Numbered from the stretch's first letter, positions 1-8,456 are shown. The stretch: DNA of 39,539 bases from Nitrosomonas sp. Nm166 (GCF_900112825.1 NZ_FONE01000032.1:1-39539), one strand, 5' to 3'. The notes: generated by a model not told the origin, from the letters alone. Program-made: numbers and translations.

Positions 1-78
1 ACACGATATGACAAACTGAAGAGAAATTTTGAGAGTATGGTCGCCATGGCATGCGGATATCTGTGGTTACCTATGTGA
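1..78 (+). pseudogene. IS5-family transposase, C-terminal remnant
   Basis: Reading from base 1, 25 codons run to a TGA at 76-78 and encode a tail with the pattern TRYDKLKRNFESMV, which is typical of the C-terminus of IS5-family DDE transposases (IS427-like group). The rest of the gene lies left of the window, so whether the full copy is intact cannot be judged. Bases 77-92 (aaatgtcaacagaccc) could be the element's terminal inverted repeat, but the matching end is not visible. Family assignment is from motif memory only. Confidence 0.6.
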
Positions 79-195
79 AATGTCAACAGACCCTAACTTA
101 TTAACGAAAAAAATAGTCATGTTTGAATAGGGAGCGAAATTCAAATTTGAAGCAATGAAATATTAAATCGAGGTGAAAAACGAGATAATGCTGGC

Positions 196-580
196 TGGCC
201 ACGCAAAACAGCTCTGGGGTTGAGCACTCAAATCCATAAGGGCCTAGGGCATCCGAAGACCATCAATACGGACAGAGCATTGGCTTTTAGACCTGCTGTA
301 GCGGAATTGAAATCAAAAGAAAATTGTTCTCTGGTTACTATGCACAAGCAGAGAAATATCTAACAACATTATTGAAGCCGACCGAGGATAGCTTAAATAG
401 CTGATCAATCCAGTGCATAGTTTTAAATCCATGAAGACTTTTTATGCAATGATCAAAGGATTTGAGCTCATGAATATGTTTAAAAAAGGAGGTGATTGCA
501 TAAAATATGGACAAGGGCTAATAGGTGAAATCTGTCTCATTGAAAGACAGTTCGGTATGGTATTTATGCCGCATATAATA
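196..580 (+). pseudogene. decayed IS6-family transposase fragment
   Basis: Three-frame reading recovers pieces of an IS6-family DDE transposase. One frame gives HPKTINTDRALAFRPAV, carrying the conserved Asp of the TD motif. After a frameshift comes NNIIEADRG, with the catalytic Glu region, and then LINPVHSFKSMKTFYAMIKG and later GEICLIERQFG. At least one frameshift and two in-frame stops (after IEADRG and LK) break the gene, and the N-terminal half is missing. An apparent open frame at 413-655 is just the longest unbroken piece of this remnant and is not a separate gene. Confidence 0.7.
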
Positions 581-670
581 AAACATATCTTAGAGTTAAC
601 TCTAGTTGCCATGTGTTTGCAACAGAGCCTTTATAGATCTTTACAGAAAAATTAATTAATTTAAATATAC

Positions 671-699
671 TTGACAGCTCATACGTTTTACAATACGTT
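671..699 (+). promoter_or_regulatory. possible sigma70 promoter upstream of the 786 gene
   Basis: A perfect TTGACA (671-676) is followed after 17 bases by TACGTT (694-699), a weak -10 match. A cataat sequence at 700-705 is an alternative but is too far from the -35. It lies in an AT-rich gap between the IS6 remnant and the first accessory gene. Tentative. Confidence 0.35.
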
Positions 700-785
700 C
701 ATAATGTAGAAAATTTTATTCTATTCCTTGTTGACTTATTTATTAGTAGCTTAGCTTTTCCTTACTAAAATTAGAGGAGACAGCG

Positions 786-1211
786 ATGGGATTCGATCCT
801 GATGCATGTCGCAGAGTTATTGCTAGTGGTAGTAGCGCAAGACCTGAGGGCAAAAAAAATGCAGGGAATTCTTGGAAATGCTTCAATCAAGAAAGATATT
901 ATTGGTTATGGAAAATCCCTCGTCCAGACCCTCCTGAACTCATTTTTGATTTTAACATCGCTCAGTTTGGTCTCAACAAAGCTCTTTTTAGTGACACAGA
1001 CCCCCAGTCAAATTTAAACATTCTTAGCGAATTACTTATCGATCGGCTCCGGTCAGGACCTACCTCGACACCTTCAATTTTTAATGAAGTAATAAGGTCT
1101 TGTATTGAGATGAAAGTAGTAGGAGAGTTGGCTGAACAATTCGAAGAAAGCGCAAAGTTCCTGAGAGCCGAGCTTGAAATCTTGGAGAAGAGTTACAAGG
1201 AGTGTAAGTAG
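786..1211 (+). CDS. hypothetical protein, unrecognised (141 aa)
   Basis: The protein is 141 residues long and starts at an ATG preceded by a good ribosome binding site (gaggag, about 9 bases upstream). No family is recognised. There is no signal peptide or membrane segment. The N-terminal 45 residues are basic and polar. The middle holds a proline-rich stretch (PRPDPPELIFDFNIAQFG). The last 30 residues are charged and likely helical (EQFEESAKFLRAELEILEK), perhaps a short coiled coil. It is followed 85 bases later by the cysteine-rich secreted protein gene and then by the large hydrolase-propeller gene on the same strand, so the three may form one accessory cassette, though no sequence shows co-transcription. 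An overlapping frame at 802-1017 has no ribosome binding site and is discounted. Confidence 0.55.
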   Translation: MGFDPDACRRVIASGSSARPEGKKNAGNSWKCFNQERYYWLWKIPRPDPPELIFDFNIAQFGLNKALFSDTDPQSNLNILSELLIDRLRSGPTSTPSIFNEVIRSCIEMKVVGELAEQFEESAKFLRAELEILEKSYKECK

Positions 1212-1296
1212 ATTAAGGATGCGACTTAATCATTACTTGGGTGGTTAATGGTTAAGTTTTTCTTCTTAACATGATCTTTTGATAAGGAGGAGAGAA

Positions 1297-1671
1297 ATGG
1301 GATTTTTACGCAAGATATCAGCGCCGATACAATTCTTTGATCTGAAGATAATCATGGTTGGTGTATTCATTTTCTCGCTGACACCTAGTGTAAATGCTGA
1401 TACATGGCGAGGTACGGCTCCTTTTTGTGAAGGACGCTGTTTGCCTGGGGAAGCACAAATTGCGACGAGCAATTTCGGAGATGGCGCTCCATGCTGGACA
1501 GGGTATAAAGTCTTATGCAGAAATTCAGAACCCACCTGCAATGCTGCACAAACCAATACATCGTGCTATGGAATTATACAAGTTTGCGATAATGGCTCTT
1601 ATGAATACACGGGCGCTTGGCGCAGTTGTTCTACATATATTTGTGGTGCTTGTTTTGGTTTTAATTGGTGA
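1297..1671 (+). CDS. small exported cysteine-rich protein (124 aa)
   Basis: The ATG at 1297 is preceded by a strong ribosome binding site (aaggaggagag), which decides the start over an in-frame TTG at 1279. Residues 1-34 form a signal peptide: positively charged N-terminus, hydrophobic core IIMVGVFIFSL, and a likely cleavage after SVNA. The mature part is about 90 residues with ten cysteines in patterns such as WRGTAPFCEGRC, GAPCWTGYKVLC and STYICGACFG, suggesting up to five disulfides and folding outside the cytoplasm. The WRGTAPFC / GxxCWTGxKxLC pattern resembles short exported domains of unknown function in other proteobacteria, but no specific function can be assigned. It sits between an unrecognised gene and the hydrolase/propeller gene. 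Confidence 0.7.
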   Translation: MGFLRKISAPIQFFDLKIIMVGVFIFSLTPSVNADTWRGTAPFCEGRCLPGEAQIATSNFGDGAPCWTGYKVLCRNSEPTCNAAQTNTSCYGIIQVCDNGSYEYTGAWRSCSTYICGACFGFNW

Positions 1672-1931
1672 ACAGGAAAGAGGAGAGAAGGCCTTATTAT
1701 AGGATTAGAAAAAGCGACGTTTTGGGTTAATTCGAATTATTCGTTGCTAGTAAGTGCAGACATTTGGAATGTGGACCGCATTTGTGCCATACCTTTTGAT
1801 CGACTAATTATTGGTGGGTTCTTCTGAAAAATAAAGCTATTGGCGTAAAACGAAAGAAATTGGACATGTACTTCTCTGTAAGAAATTCAAGGTTGATATT
1901 TATTTTCTCCTATACTTGAGGATCAACTATT

Positions 1932-4900
1932 ATGCTAATTGAAGATGTTTTAAATCCCGGAACGGAACCTTGTCCAACTGCTAACTTGGATGGATTTTTT
2001 ATTCCCCCAGAAAGATTGGTTTATAGTGATGGACGATTGCATGAAGTAGTAATATCTGCAGTAGTATGGGGAGATGCTAGTCGTACTCTTTCATCGGCTG
2101 CAGTGTTTAAGTTAATGGAACATGGTCATATTTCCATATCAGGAGTAGATAGATCTCTAGCTGGGCTCGTATCTAATGCCCTGGCTGACCTCAGTGTTAC
2201 CGGAACAAAAGGATACGGCCACTTTCGACGTATTGCGATAAATAGCTCGGGTGAATTTGATATCGAGCAACTTAGAGCGCGGGTCTTGGGTGGGATGATT
2301 AATGCTGCTAGTAGATTAAGCACTTCAATAGGGTCACTTTTTTCCACGGAAAATCAAGATGCGGTTAGATCGGTTATAGATCGTGCCATCTTGATTGTTT
2401 GGGCGCTGCATGGCCCTTCAGAGTATCGCAAAGCCAATCGGGTGAGCTTGGGATGGCTTGCTGTGAGTGCAGAACATGACCAACCATCACGCCCAGTCAA
2501 TATTCCTTCAACTGTTTGGCCTACCCGTGACATTGATATCATCGTCGCACATCATCGACGTGAAACCAGATGTCGAATCCGATACGCCATTGCAGGAGCG
2601 AGGGATTTTTCTACAATTGCTCCGGTTTCAGGTGGACTTCCAAACCTGAACATTCCTCCAGTAATTAATGCGGAAGCTGACATAATTATCTTTATACATG
2701 GACACAGCTCCAGGCTAGAAGAGGCAGGCAAAATCTACGAAGCCTTAAGTCTAGAAAGGTCGAGTTGCTCTTCTCATAAGCTAGCTTTGATTTCTTTTGA
2801 TTTACCAACACACGGGTATTCAGAGTATATTGATCATGAAGTGATTTCACCACTGCCTGAGACCAACTTTGTACCTGATCGCCCAAGAGAACGTCGGTTT
2901 GGAATACTTGAGTTTTTTGAATCCTGTATCGTGTCCTTCGTTGAGGCACTTGATGCAGAAATGAAACGAGCGGGTCAAGCCGGAATCCTGCATCGGATCT
3001 CTGCCATTATTGGCGGCAGTCTTGGCGGAAATCTTTGTCTTCGCCTTTCTGAACACTTAGTTACTAATCCTTCATGGCTAAAGGCTCTTGTTGCATGGTC
3101 TCCAGCTTCTGCACCTAAGTCTCTCGGGCGATGGGATCCTTTTGTTCCTTCTCCCGGAGAAGATGTGCTAATTTCCCTCCCCGGAGAGGATGAGTTTGGT
3201 GCAGTTGGGCATACAGTATTATCCCGTCCTAGAGATCGTTGTGATGATACTGAAAGTTCTCAATCTCGTAGTGAGTTTATTTGTCTTGTACTAGCGGGAG
3301 AACGGATTATCAATGATGGGACTCCAGAGTTTGAAGCATGGACTAGAATACTTGTACACTTTGGAGGTACAGTAGGAGTCCCATTACTTGAATTTGTACC
3401 TGTTTTAGGGCCTACTTTAGGACCTTTTACACCTGCACTCGTACCGGGTATTAACGTTACCTTTGAACACTATGCCAATCGTGTAGGCTTTACGCAATCT
3501 GAAACTTGGCTTGGGCGAGAAGACTGTGCAGGAGAATACAAATCCACAAAATCTATTAAGACGATGGGTGCATTAATGTCTCTGATTGAAACTTACTCCA
3601 GTACAAGACGACGCATGCATTGGAGAGTAGCTTATGAGCAACTCCTTTTTAGCCACACTGATGAAGTGCTTGACAGCAGAGGAAGACCTTGTTTTGAAGC
3701 CTCGGAGGTTCCTTTGTTGCTGATAGCGGGCTCAAAAGATAATCAGATATATTATAGGATTTATGATTACACTCGTGAGTTTGCTCCACGAATGGTTAAT
3801 AATCCAGGACGAGCTGTATTCGTTCAGAATACAGGCCATTCCATTCATGACGAACGTCCACGATGGTTAGCCCGAGAAATAAGTCGATTCGTTCTTTCAA
3901 CGATCTATGGCGGATTTCTACGATTTATTGAGCTTTTTGCACTTGGTGGTGATAGCGTCATATATCACCGCTGGCAGTGTGAACCGAACGCAGGCTGGAG
4001 CGAAGAAGAGGGCTGGGGTTCTCTCGGCGGGACAAACATAAGCCAGATTGCGGTTGGAGCCAACGCGGATGGACGCATGGAATTATTCGCAATCGGGGGT
4101 GACGGAACCGTATACCACCGCTGGCAGCGCGAACCGAATGGGGCTTGGAACGAAGAGGGATGGGGTTCTCTCGGCGGGACAAACATAAGCCAGATTGCGG
4201 TTGGAGCCAACGCGGATGGACGCATGGAATTATTCGCAATCGGGGGTGACGGAACCGTATACCACCGCTGGCAGCGCGAACCGAATGGGGCTTGGAACGA
4301 AGAGGGATGGGGTTCTCTCGGGGGGGCAAACATAAGCCACATTGCCATCGGAGCCAACGCGGACGGACGCATGGAGTTGTTTGCCATCGTGGGTGACGGA
4401 ACCGTATACCACCGCTGGCAGCGCGAACCGAACGGAGAATGGAACGAAGAGGGATGGGGTTCTCTCGGTGGGGCAAACATAAGCCAGATTACGGTTAGCG
4501 CCAACGCGGATGGACGCATGGAATTATTCGCAATCGGGGGTGACGGAACCGTATACCACCGCTGGCAGCGTGAACCGAACGGAGGATGGAACGAAGAGGG
4601 ATGGGGTTCTCTCGGGGGGACAATTATAACTCAGGTCATGGTGGGGGCTACCTGGGACGGACGCGTGGAGTTGTTTGCAATCGGTGGCGACAAGATTGTA
4701 TATCGCCGCTGGCAGCGCGAGCCGAACGGAGGATGGAACGAAGAGGGATGGGGCTCCGTCGGAGGCACAAATATAAGTCAGATCACGGTCGCAGCAAACG
4801 AGGGTGGACGGATGGGATTGTTTGCCATCGGGGGTGACAAGGCTGTATACCACCGTTCGCCGCGCGAACCGAACGCAGGATGGAGCGAAGGCTGGAACTC

Positions 4901-5825
4901 CCGCGGAGGCACGAATATAAACCAGATTGCGGCCGGCGCCACCGGGGACGGGCGTGTAGGGCTATTTGCCATCGGCGGCGACAGGGCTGTATACCACTGC
5001 TGGCAGCATGAACCGAATGGAGTAGCCTGGAATGAAGAGGGATGGGGTTCCCTCGGGGGGACAAACATAAGCCAGATTGTAGTTGGAGCCAACGCGGACG
5101 GACGCATGGAGTTGTTTGCCATCGGGGGGGACAAGGCTGTATACCACCGCTGGCAGCGCAAACCGAACGGAGGATGGAACGAAGAGGGCTGGGTTTCTCT
5201 CGGGGGGACAAACATAAGCCAGATTGCGGTTGGAGCCAACGCGGATGGACGCATGGAGTTGTTTGCCATCGGGGGGGACAAGGCTGTATACCACCGCTGG
5301 CAGCGCGAACCGAATGGGGCTTGGAACGAAGGGGGATGGGGTTCTCTCGGGGGGGCAAACATAAGCCAGATTACGGTTAGCGCCAACGCGGATGGACGCA
5401 TGGAATTATTCGCAATCGGGGGTGACGGAACCGTATACCACCGCTGGCAGCGTGAACCGAATGGGGCCTGGAATGAAGAGGGCTGGGTTTCTCTCCGGGG
5501 GACAAACATAAGCCAGATTGTAGTTGGAGCCAACGCGGACGGACGCATGGAGTTGTTTGCCATCGGGGGGGACAAGGCTGTATACCACCGCTGGCAGCGC
5601 GAACCGAACGGAGAATGGAACGAAGAGGGATGGGGTTCTCTCGGGGGGACAAACATAAGCCAGATTACGGTTAGCGCCAACGCGGATGGACGCATGGAAT
5701 TATTTGCCATCGGGGGTGACAAGGCTGTATACCACCGCTGGCAGCGCGAACCGAATGGAGGATGGAACGAGGAGAGTTGGACCTCCTTAGGGGGTACTAA
5801 CGTTCGTCAGATCACTACTAACTAG
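1932..5825 (+). CDS. alpha/beta-hydrolase fused to a 13-repeat PLL/DUF346-type beta-propeller
   Basis: The protein has 1297 residues and its ATG is preceded by gagga 9 bases upstream. Residues 1-240 match no family I recognise. Residues 245-650 form an alpha/beta-hydrolase: strand IIIFIHGHS with an oxyanion-hole HG (His256), nucleophile elbow GGSLGG (Ser363), a candidate acid in AGSKDNQ (Asp603) and a catalytic His in NTGHSIHD (His636). The triad appears complete. The insertion between elbow and acid is long, so a lid is likely. From about residue 665 to the end are 13 tandem units of about 49 residues with the signature DGRMELFAIGGDGTVYHRWQ and WNEEGWGSLGG. This is the DUF346/PLL-lectin type of beta-propeller blade, known from glycan-binding lectins of Photorhabdus. 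No signal peptide or membrane segment is visible, so export, if any, would be non-classical. A glycan-targeted esterase or lipase is an inference; the substrate is unknown. Confidence 0.8.
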   Translation: MLIEDVLNPGTEPCPTANLDGFFIPPERLVYSDGRLHEVVISAVVWGDASRTLSSAAVFKLMEHGHISISGVDRSLAGLVSNALADLSVTGTKGYGHFRRIAINSSGEFDIEQLRARVLGGMINAASRLSTSIGSLFSTENQDAVRSVIDRAILIVWALHGPSEYRKANRVSLGWLAVSAEHDQPSRPVNIPSTVWPTRDIDIIVAHHRRETRCRIRYAIAGARDFSTIAPVSGGLPNLNIPPVINAEADIIIFIHGHSSRLEEAGKIYEALSLERSSCSSHKLALISFDLPTHGYSEYIDHEVISPLPETNFVPDRPRERRFGILEFFESCIVSFVEALDAEMKRAGQAGILHRISAIIGGSLGGNLCLRLSEHLVTNPSWLKALVAWSPASAPKSLGRWDPFVPSPGEDVLISLPGEDEFGAVGHTVLSRPRDRCDDTESSQSRSEFICLVLAGERIINDGTPEFEAWTRILVHFGGTVGVPLLEFVPVLGPTLGPFTPALVPGINVTFEHYANRVGFTQSETWLGREDCAGEYKSTKSIKTMGALMSLIETYSSTRRRMHWRVAYEQLLFSHTDEVLDSRGRPCFEASEVPLLLIAGSKDNQIYYRIYDYTREFAPRMVNNPGRAVFVQNTGHSIHDERPRWLAREISRFVLSTIYGGFLRFIELFALGGDSVIYHRWQCEPNAGWSEEEGWGSLGGTNISQIAVGANADGRMELFAIGGDGTVYHRWQREPNGAWNEEGWGSLGGTNISQIAVGANADGRMELFAIGGDGTVYHRWQREPNGAWNEEGWGSLGGANISHIAIGANADGRMELFAIVGDGTVYHRWQREPNGEWNEEGWGSLGGANISQITVSANADGRMELFAIGGDGTVYHRWQREPNGGWNEEGWGSLGGTIITQVMVGATWDGRVELFAIGGDKIVYRRWQREPNGGWNEEGWGSVGGTNISQITVAANEGGRMGLFAIGGDKAVYHRSPREPNAGWSEGWNSRGGTNINQIAAGATGDGRVGLFAIGGDRAVYHCWQHEPNGVAWNEEGWGSLGGTNISQIVVGANADGRMELFAIGGDKAVYHRWQRKPNGGWNEEGWVSLGGTNISQIAVGANADGRMELFAIGGDKAVYHRWQREPNGAWNEGGWGSLGGANISQITVSANADGRMELFAIGGDGTVYHRWQREPNGAWNEEGWVSLRGTNISQIVVGANADGRMELFAIGGDKAVYHRWQREPNGEWNEEGWGSLGGTNISQITVSANADGRMELFAIGGDKAVYHRWQREPNGGWNEESWTSLGGTNVRQITTN
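3924..5820 (+). repeat. 13 tandem 147-bp repeats encoding beta-propeller blades
   Basis: A 147-bp unit (49 codons) recurs 13 times. Full units start at, for example, 4032 and 4179, exactly 147 bases apart. Units 2-5 and 9-13 are almost identical at the DNA level, while units 6-8 (about 4620-5055) have diverged and include length changes of one codon. Variants GDGTV and GDKAV alternate between units. The near-identity points to recent duplication and homogenisation, and the copy number could vary between strains or be misassembled. Confidence 0.9.
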
Positions 5826-6129
5826 CGGTAGTCGGAGCGGAAGAGAGTTAACGCCTCCGATATCCGAAGTTTAGGCCAGAGCTGAAATAGCAATCGCCAC
5901 TGCAGATTATAGTTTGTGCCTCACTCACACTCCACACTATTGGCAGCAATAAACTAGAAGCCTGCCGTTACAAGGGGGTTTACTAACTTTGGAAGATAGG
6001 TCCCTGTTTTCAGGGCGTGGAATTGTCCCATTTTGACGGACAGTTTTTTTACTGAGTCGAAAGCCTCCCGGCCTGTGAGAGAGGATTGCAGTTTATCGGG
6101 ATTTTATTTTTCTCATTCAGTTTGCTTTC
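5826..6129. other. non-coding gap between propeller gene and IS21 remnant
   Basis: No gene was seen here. Small palindromic features are present: ccctgttttcaggg near 6001-6014 and tgtcccattttgacggaca near 6026-6044, the latter with matching TGTCC/GGACA ends, possibly a leftover insertion-sequence terminus. The open frame that begins at 6086 acquires transposase similarity only from about 6140 on, so its first 18 or so codons are junction sequence. Confidence 0.4.
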
Positions 6130-6139
6130 AAAATTGCTG

Positions 6140-6859
6140 GATGGGTGCATCAAACGCCAACAAGCTAAGCTACGTGGCCAAACTGAAACCATTGCTGAGC
6201 GTATGAAACGCGATACGGCTGCACTGATGGCTTTGCCTCCAGTTCCTTTTGATGCCTGCCATAAGATTTCTACCCGCGTATCTTCATTGTCTCTGGTACG
6301 TTATCGAAGTAACGATTACTCGGTGCCTACCCAATACGGTCACCGGGAAGTATTGGTCAAAGGTTATGTGGATCATGTCGACATTTGCATGGGCACAGAT
6401 ACCATTGCACCCCATGTGCGCAGCTACGAACGGGAAGAGTTTATTTACGACCCCTTGCACTATTTAGCACTGCTGGAACAGAAGCCCCGTGCGCTCGATC
6501 AGGCAGCACCGCTGCAAGATTGGATTCTGCCTGAAGTATTCGATCGGCTGCGCCGACTGCTGGAAGTCCGCATGGAGCGCCGGGGCCGTAAGGAATACAT
6601 CCAAGTCTTACGATTGCTAGAGAATTTCAGCCTAGCGCAAGTTGAGCAGGCAATTAAACAAGCGTTGGGGTTCGGCACGATTGGTTTTGATGCCATCAAG
6701 CATTTGATTCTATGTGCGATCGAACGACGACCCGCCAAGCTCGACTTGACGCTCTATCCCTATTTACCCCGTGCCAGCGTGCAATCCACTAAACCACGAG
6801 CGTACTTAAGTCTGCTGGCTAAAGCAAACCAGCAGGCTGCGGAGGCGCGCTATGACTGA
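6140..6859 (+). pseudogene. istA: IS21 transposase IstA, C-terminal fragment
   Basis: IstA is the DDE transposase of IS21-family elements, normally about 500 residues. Only the last 240 or so remain, beginning at the motif IKRQQAKLRGQTETI and covering the C-terminal domain (SVPTQYGHREVLVKGYVD, HVRSYEREEFIYDPLHYL). The catalytic core is lost. The frame extends upstream to a TTG at 6086, but that part is unrelated junction sequence. The stop codon at 6857-6859 overlaps the ancestral istB ATG at 6852, the usual istA-istB arrangement. Confidence 0.8.
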
Positions 6860-7672
6860 TACCTTTATCACTACCACGGTTGCGCCGCAAGTCTTGCGAT
6901 CAATCACTTCAAGACATTGAAGTTACCGACCTTTGCACGTGAATATGAGAAAGTAGGCATCGAATGCGCTCAACAGGATATTGACTATGCACGCTATTTA
7001 TTACGGCTCTGCGAGCTGGAATGCATCGATCGTGAACGACGAAATACCGAACGGCGCATACGTCAGGCCAAATTCCCAGTAATTAAGAGCCTGGATACAT
7101 TCGACTTTGTTACTATTCCTGGACTGAATAAATCACTGGTACTGGAGTTGATGCGCTGTGAATGGATCAACAAGCGCGAAAACATCATTGCGCTGGGTCC
7201 CTCAGGCGTTGGCAAAACTCATATTGCATTAGCTTTAGGATTGGCTGCTTGTCAGAAAGGCCTGAGTGTTTTATTCACAACAGCTTCAGCGCTGGTACAT
7301 GAATTGATGGAGGCACGCGATGAAAAACGATTGCGTACCTTACAAAAGCACTTGGTCAACGTCAAGTTGCTGATCATCGACGAACTGGGTTATGTACCAT
7401 TTACCGCAGTGGGGGCAGAACTTTTATTCGAGGTGTTCAGCCGGCGCTATGAACATGGTGCCACCTTGGTTACATCCAACTTGCCGTTTGATGAGTGGAC
7501 AAGTGTTCTCGGATCGGAACGATTAACCGGCGCGTTACTGGATCGTCTGACCCATCATGTGCATATTCTGGAAATGAATGGAGAATCATATCGCCTGGCC
7601 ACAAGCAAGAAACGGCAAAAGCAGACTTTACAAACCAAACCGATAGAAAAGGAGAATTCCAAACCAATTTAA
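6852..7672 (+). pseudogene. istB: IS21 ATP-binding helper IstB, frameshifted near the start
   Basis: IstB is the AAA+ ATPase that assists IS21 transposition. The ancestral start is the ATG at 6852, overlapping the end of istA, but that frame stops at 6920. The conserved sequence HFKTLKLPTFAREYEKVG is in another frame, so one base appears lost near 6893-6900 (cttgcgatc in place of an expected cttgcNgatc). The rest is intact: Walker A GPSGVGKTH, Walker B LLIIDELGYV, and the conserved GSERLTGALLDRLTHH. Translation from the TTG at 6917 could still yield a 251-residue, nearly full-length protein, so residual ATPase expression is possible. Confidence 0.75.
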
Positions 7673-7821
7673 AAGATTTTAGGGGTACACTGCGCTTTGA
7701 CTGAAACCCAAGAAACAAAAAATCAGAAGCGAAAACCAGAGGTCAAATCCCTCTTTTTTATTAACCTAACTGGTACACTTTTCGCGCGCTACGCCGGTAC
7801 CTTTTTGCTCTGTCATTGACA

Positions 7822-8336
7822 TCTATTGGTCTACCTGGAATATTGCGATTAAATGGAAAGAAAAAGATGTACCGATTGAATGGAAAAGTTTTACTCAGCG
7901 GGCATCCTCTATTTCGGGCAAGGGCTATAAAGCCACACATCCAGTCAATGCAATATTGAATTATGCGTATGCGATATTAGCCGGGCAGGTAGAACGAGCT
8001 TTACAGATCGCAGGACTCGATGTGGCCGTGGGAAACCTTCATGCTGATCAGGATGGACGAGCTTCTCTTGTTTTTGATTTGGTGGAGCCACTGCGACCGG
8101 TAGTTGACAGGACTATTTTTACTTGGGTGGCTAATCAACGATGGCGTCGAAGTGATTTTGTATTGGATCGGCAAGGTGTGATTAGAGTGCATCCACAATT
8201 GGCCCGGGTAGTGGTTACTAAAGCTCTATTGCCTGATGGCGTAATTCGGGACGAAATTAATGCTTATGTAGGGCTGCTTAAGCGGCTTGGTGATAAGCCA
8301 TTAAAGCTTGCTACTCAACAGACACTCAATATTTAG
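7822..8336 (+). pseudogene. cas1: Cas1 integrase, C-terminal fragment (not of the I-E type)
   Basis: The open frame begins right at the IS21 right end (base 7822) without a start codon and runs 171 codons. It reads YWSTWNIAIKWK, then THPVNAILNYAYAILAGQVE, then GNLHADQDGRASLVFDLVEP. This is the alpha-helical C-terminal domain of Cas1, the CRISPR spacer integrase. The active-site His (in NLHADQ) and Asp (in VFDLVE) remain, but the catalytic Glu and the entire N-terminal beta domain were lost, so it cannot integrate spacers. The sequence resembles the roughly 330-residue Cas1 proteins that carry a YWxxW motif and not the I-E Cas1, and it lies on the strand opposite to the neighbouring I-E genes. 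It is therefore probably from a second, lost adaptation module. A TTG at 7956 could start a shorter product but has no clear function. Confidence 0.75.
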
Positions 8337-8369
8337 CAAACCAGAAAATAATCATTTAACAATCAGACC

Positions 8370-8456
8370 GCAGCGATAAGTTGGCGACGGTACCTAAATC
8401 TCGGCAAGTTTGGGTATCAAGTCAAAAGTGTACGGCGTTTTGGGAGAAGTTAACAT
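8370..8456 (-). mobile_element. possible solitary IS21-type terminus at the casB break
   Basis: Read on the minus strand from 8456 the sequence begins TGTTAACTTCTCCC and then carries gtacacttttgacttgatacc and a further ggtacc, the spacing and motif style of IS21-family multiple terminal repeats. The casB reading frame loses its family similarity exactly where this sequence begins. No transposase belonging to it is present. It is not identical to the right end at 7772-7821, so it may come from another element. Confidence 0.4.

Larger units (their letters stand above)
6130..7821 (+). mobile_element. truncated IS21-family element
   Basis: The element contains a 5'-truncated istA and an istB. 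Its right end at about 7772-7821 carries two GGTAC-type repeats (ggtacacttttcgcg, then ggtacctttttgctc) and terminates in TGACA, as expected of IS21-family ends with multiple terminal repeats. The left end and the N-terminal half of istA (DNA-binding and first catalytic residues) are missing. With istB also frameshifted, the element should be unable to move by itself. Its right end joins directly to a cas1 fragment. Confidence 0.7.

Noticed and set aside
413..655. An 80-residue open frame read as a possible gene
   Set aside because: It is the longest unbroken stretch of the IS6-family transposase remnant (SFKSMKTFYAMIKG, GEICLIERQFG) and has no ribosome binding site.
4778..5722. Long minus-strand open frames (314, 191, 184, 172 aa) across the repeat array
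   Set aside because: They are frame shadows of the GC-rich plus-strand tandem repeats. They repeat with the same period, lack ribosome binding sites and match no family.
3924..5820. Tandem repeats considered as a CRISPR array
   Set aside because: The units are 147 bp, contiguous without variable spacers, and translate in one frame to propeller blades.
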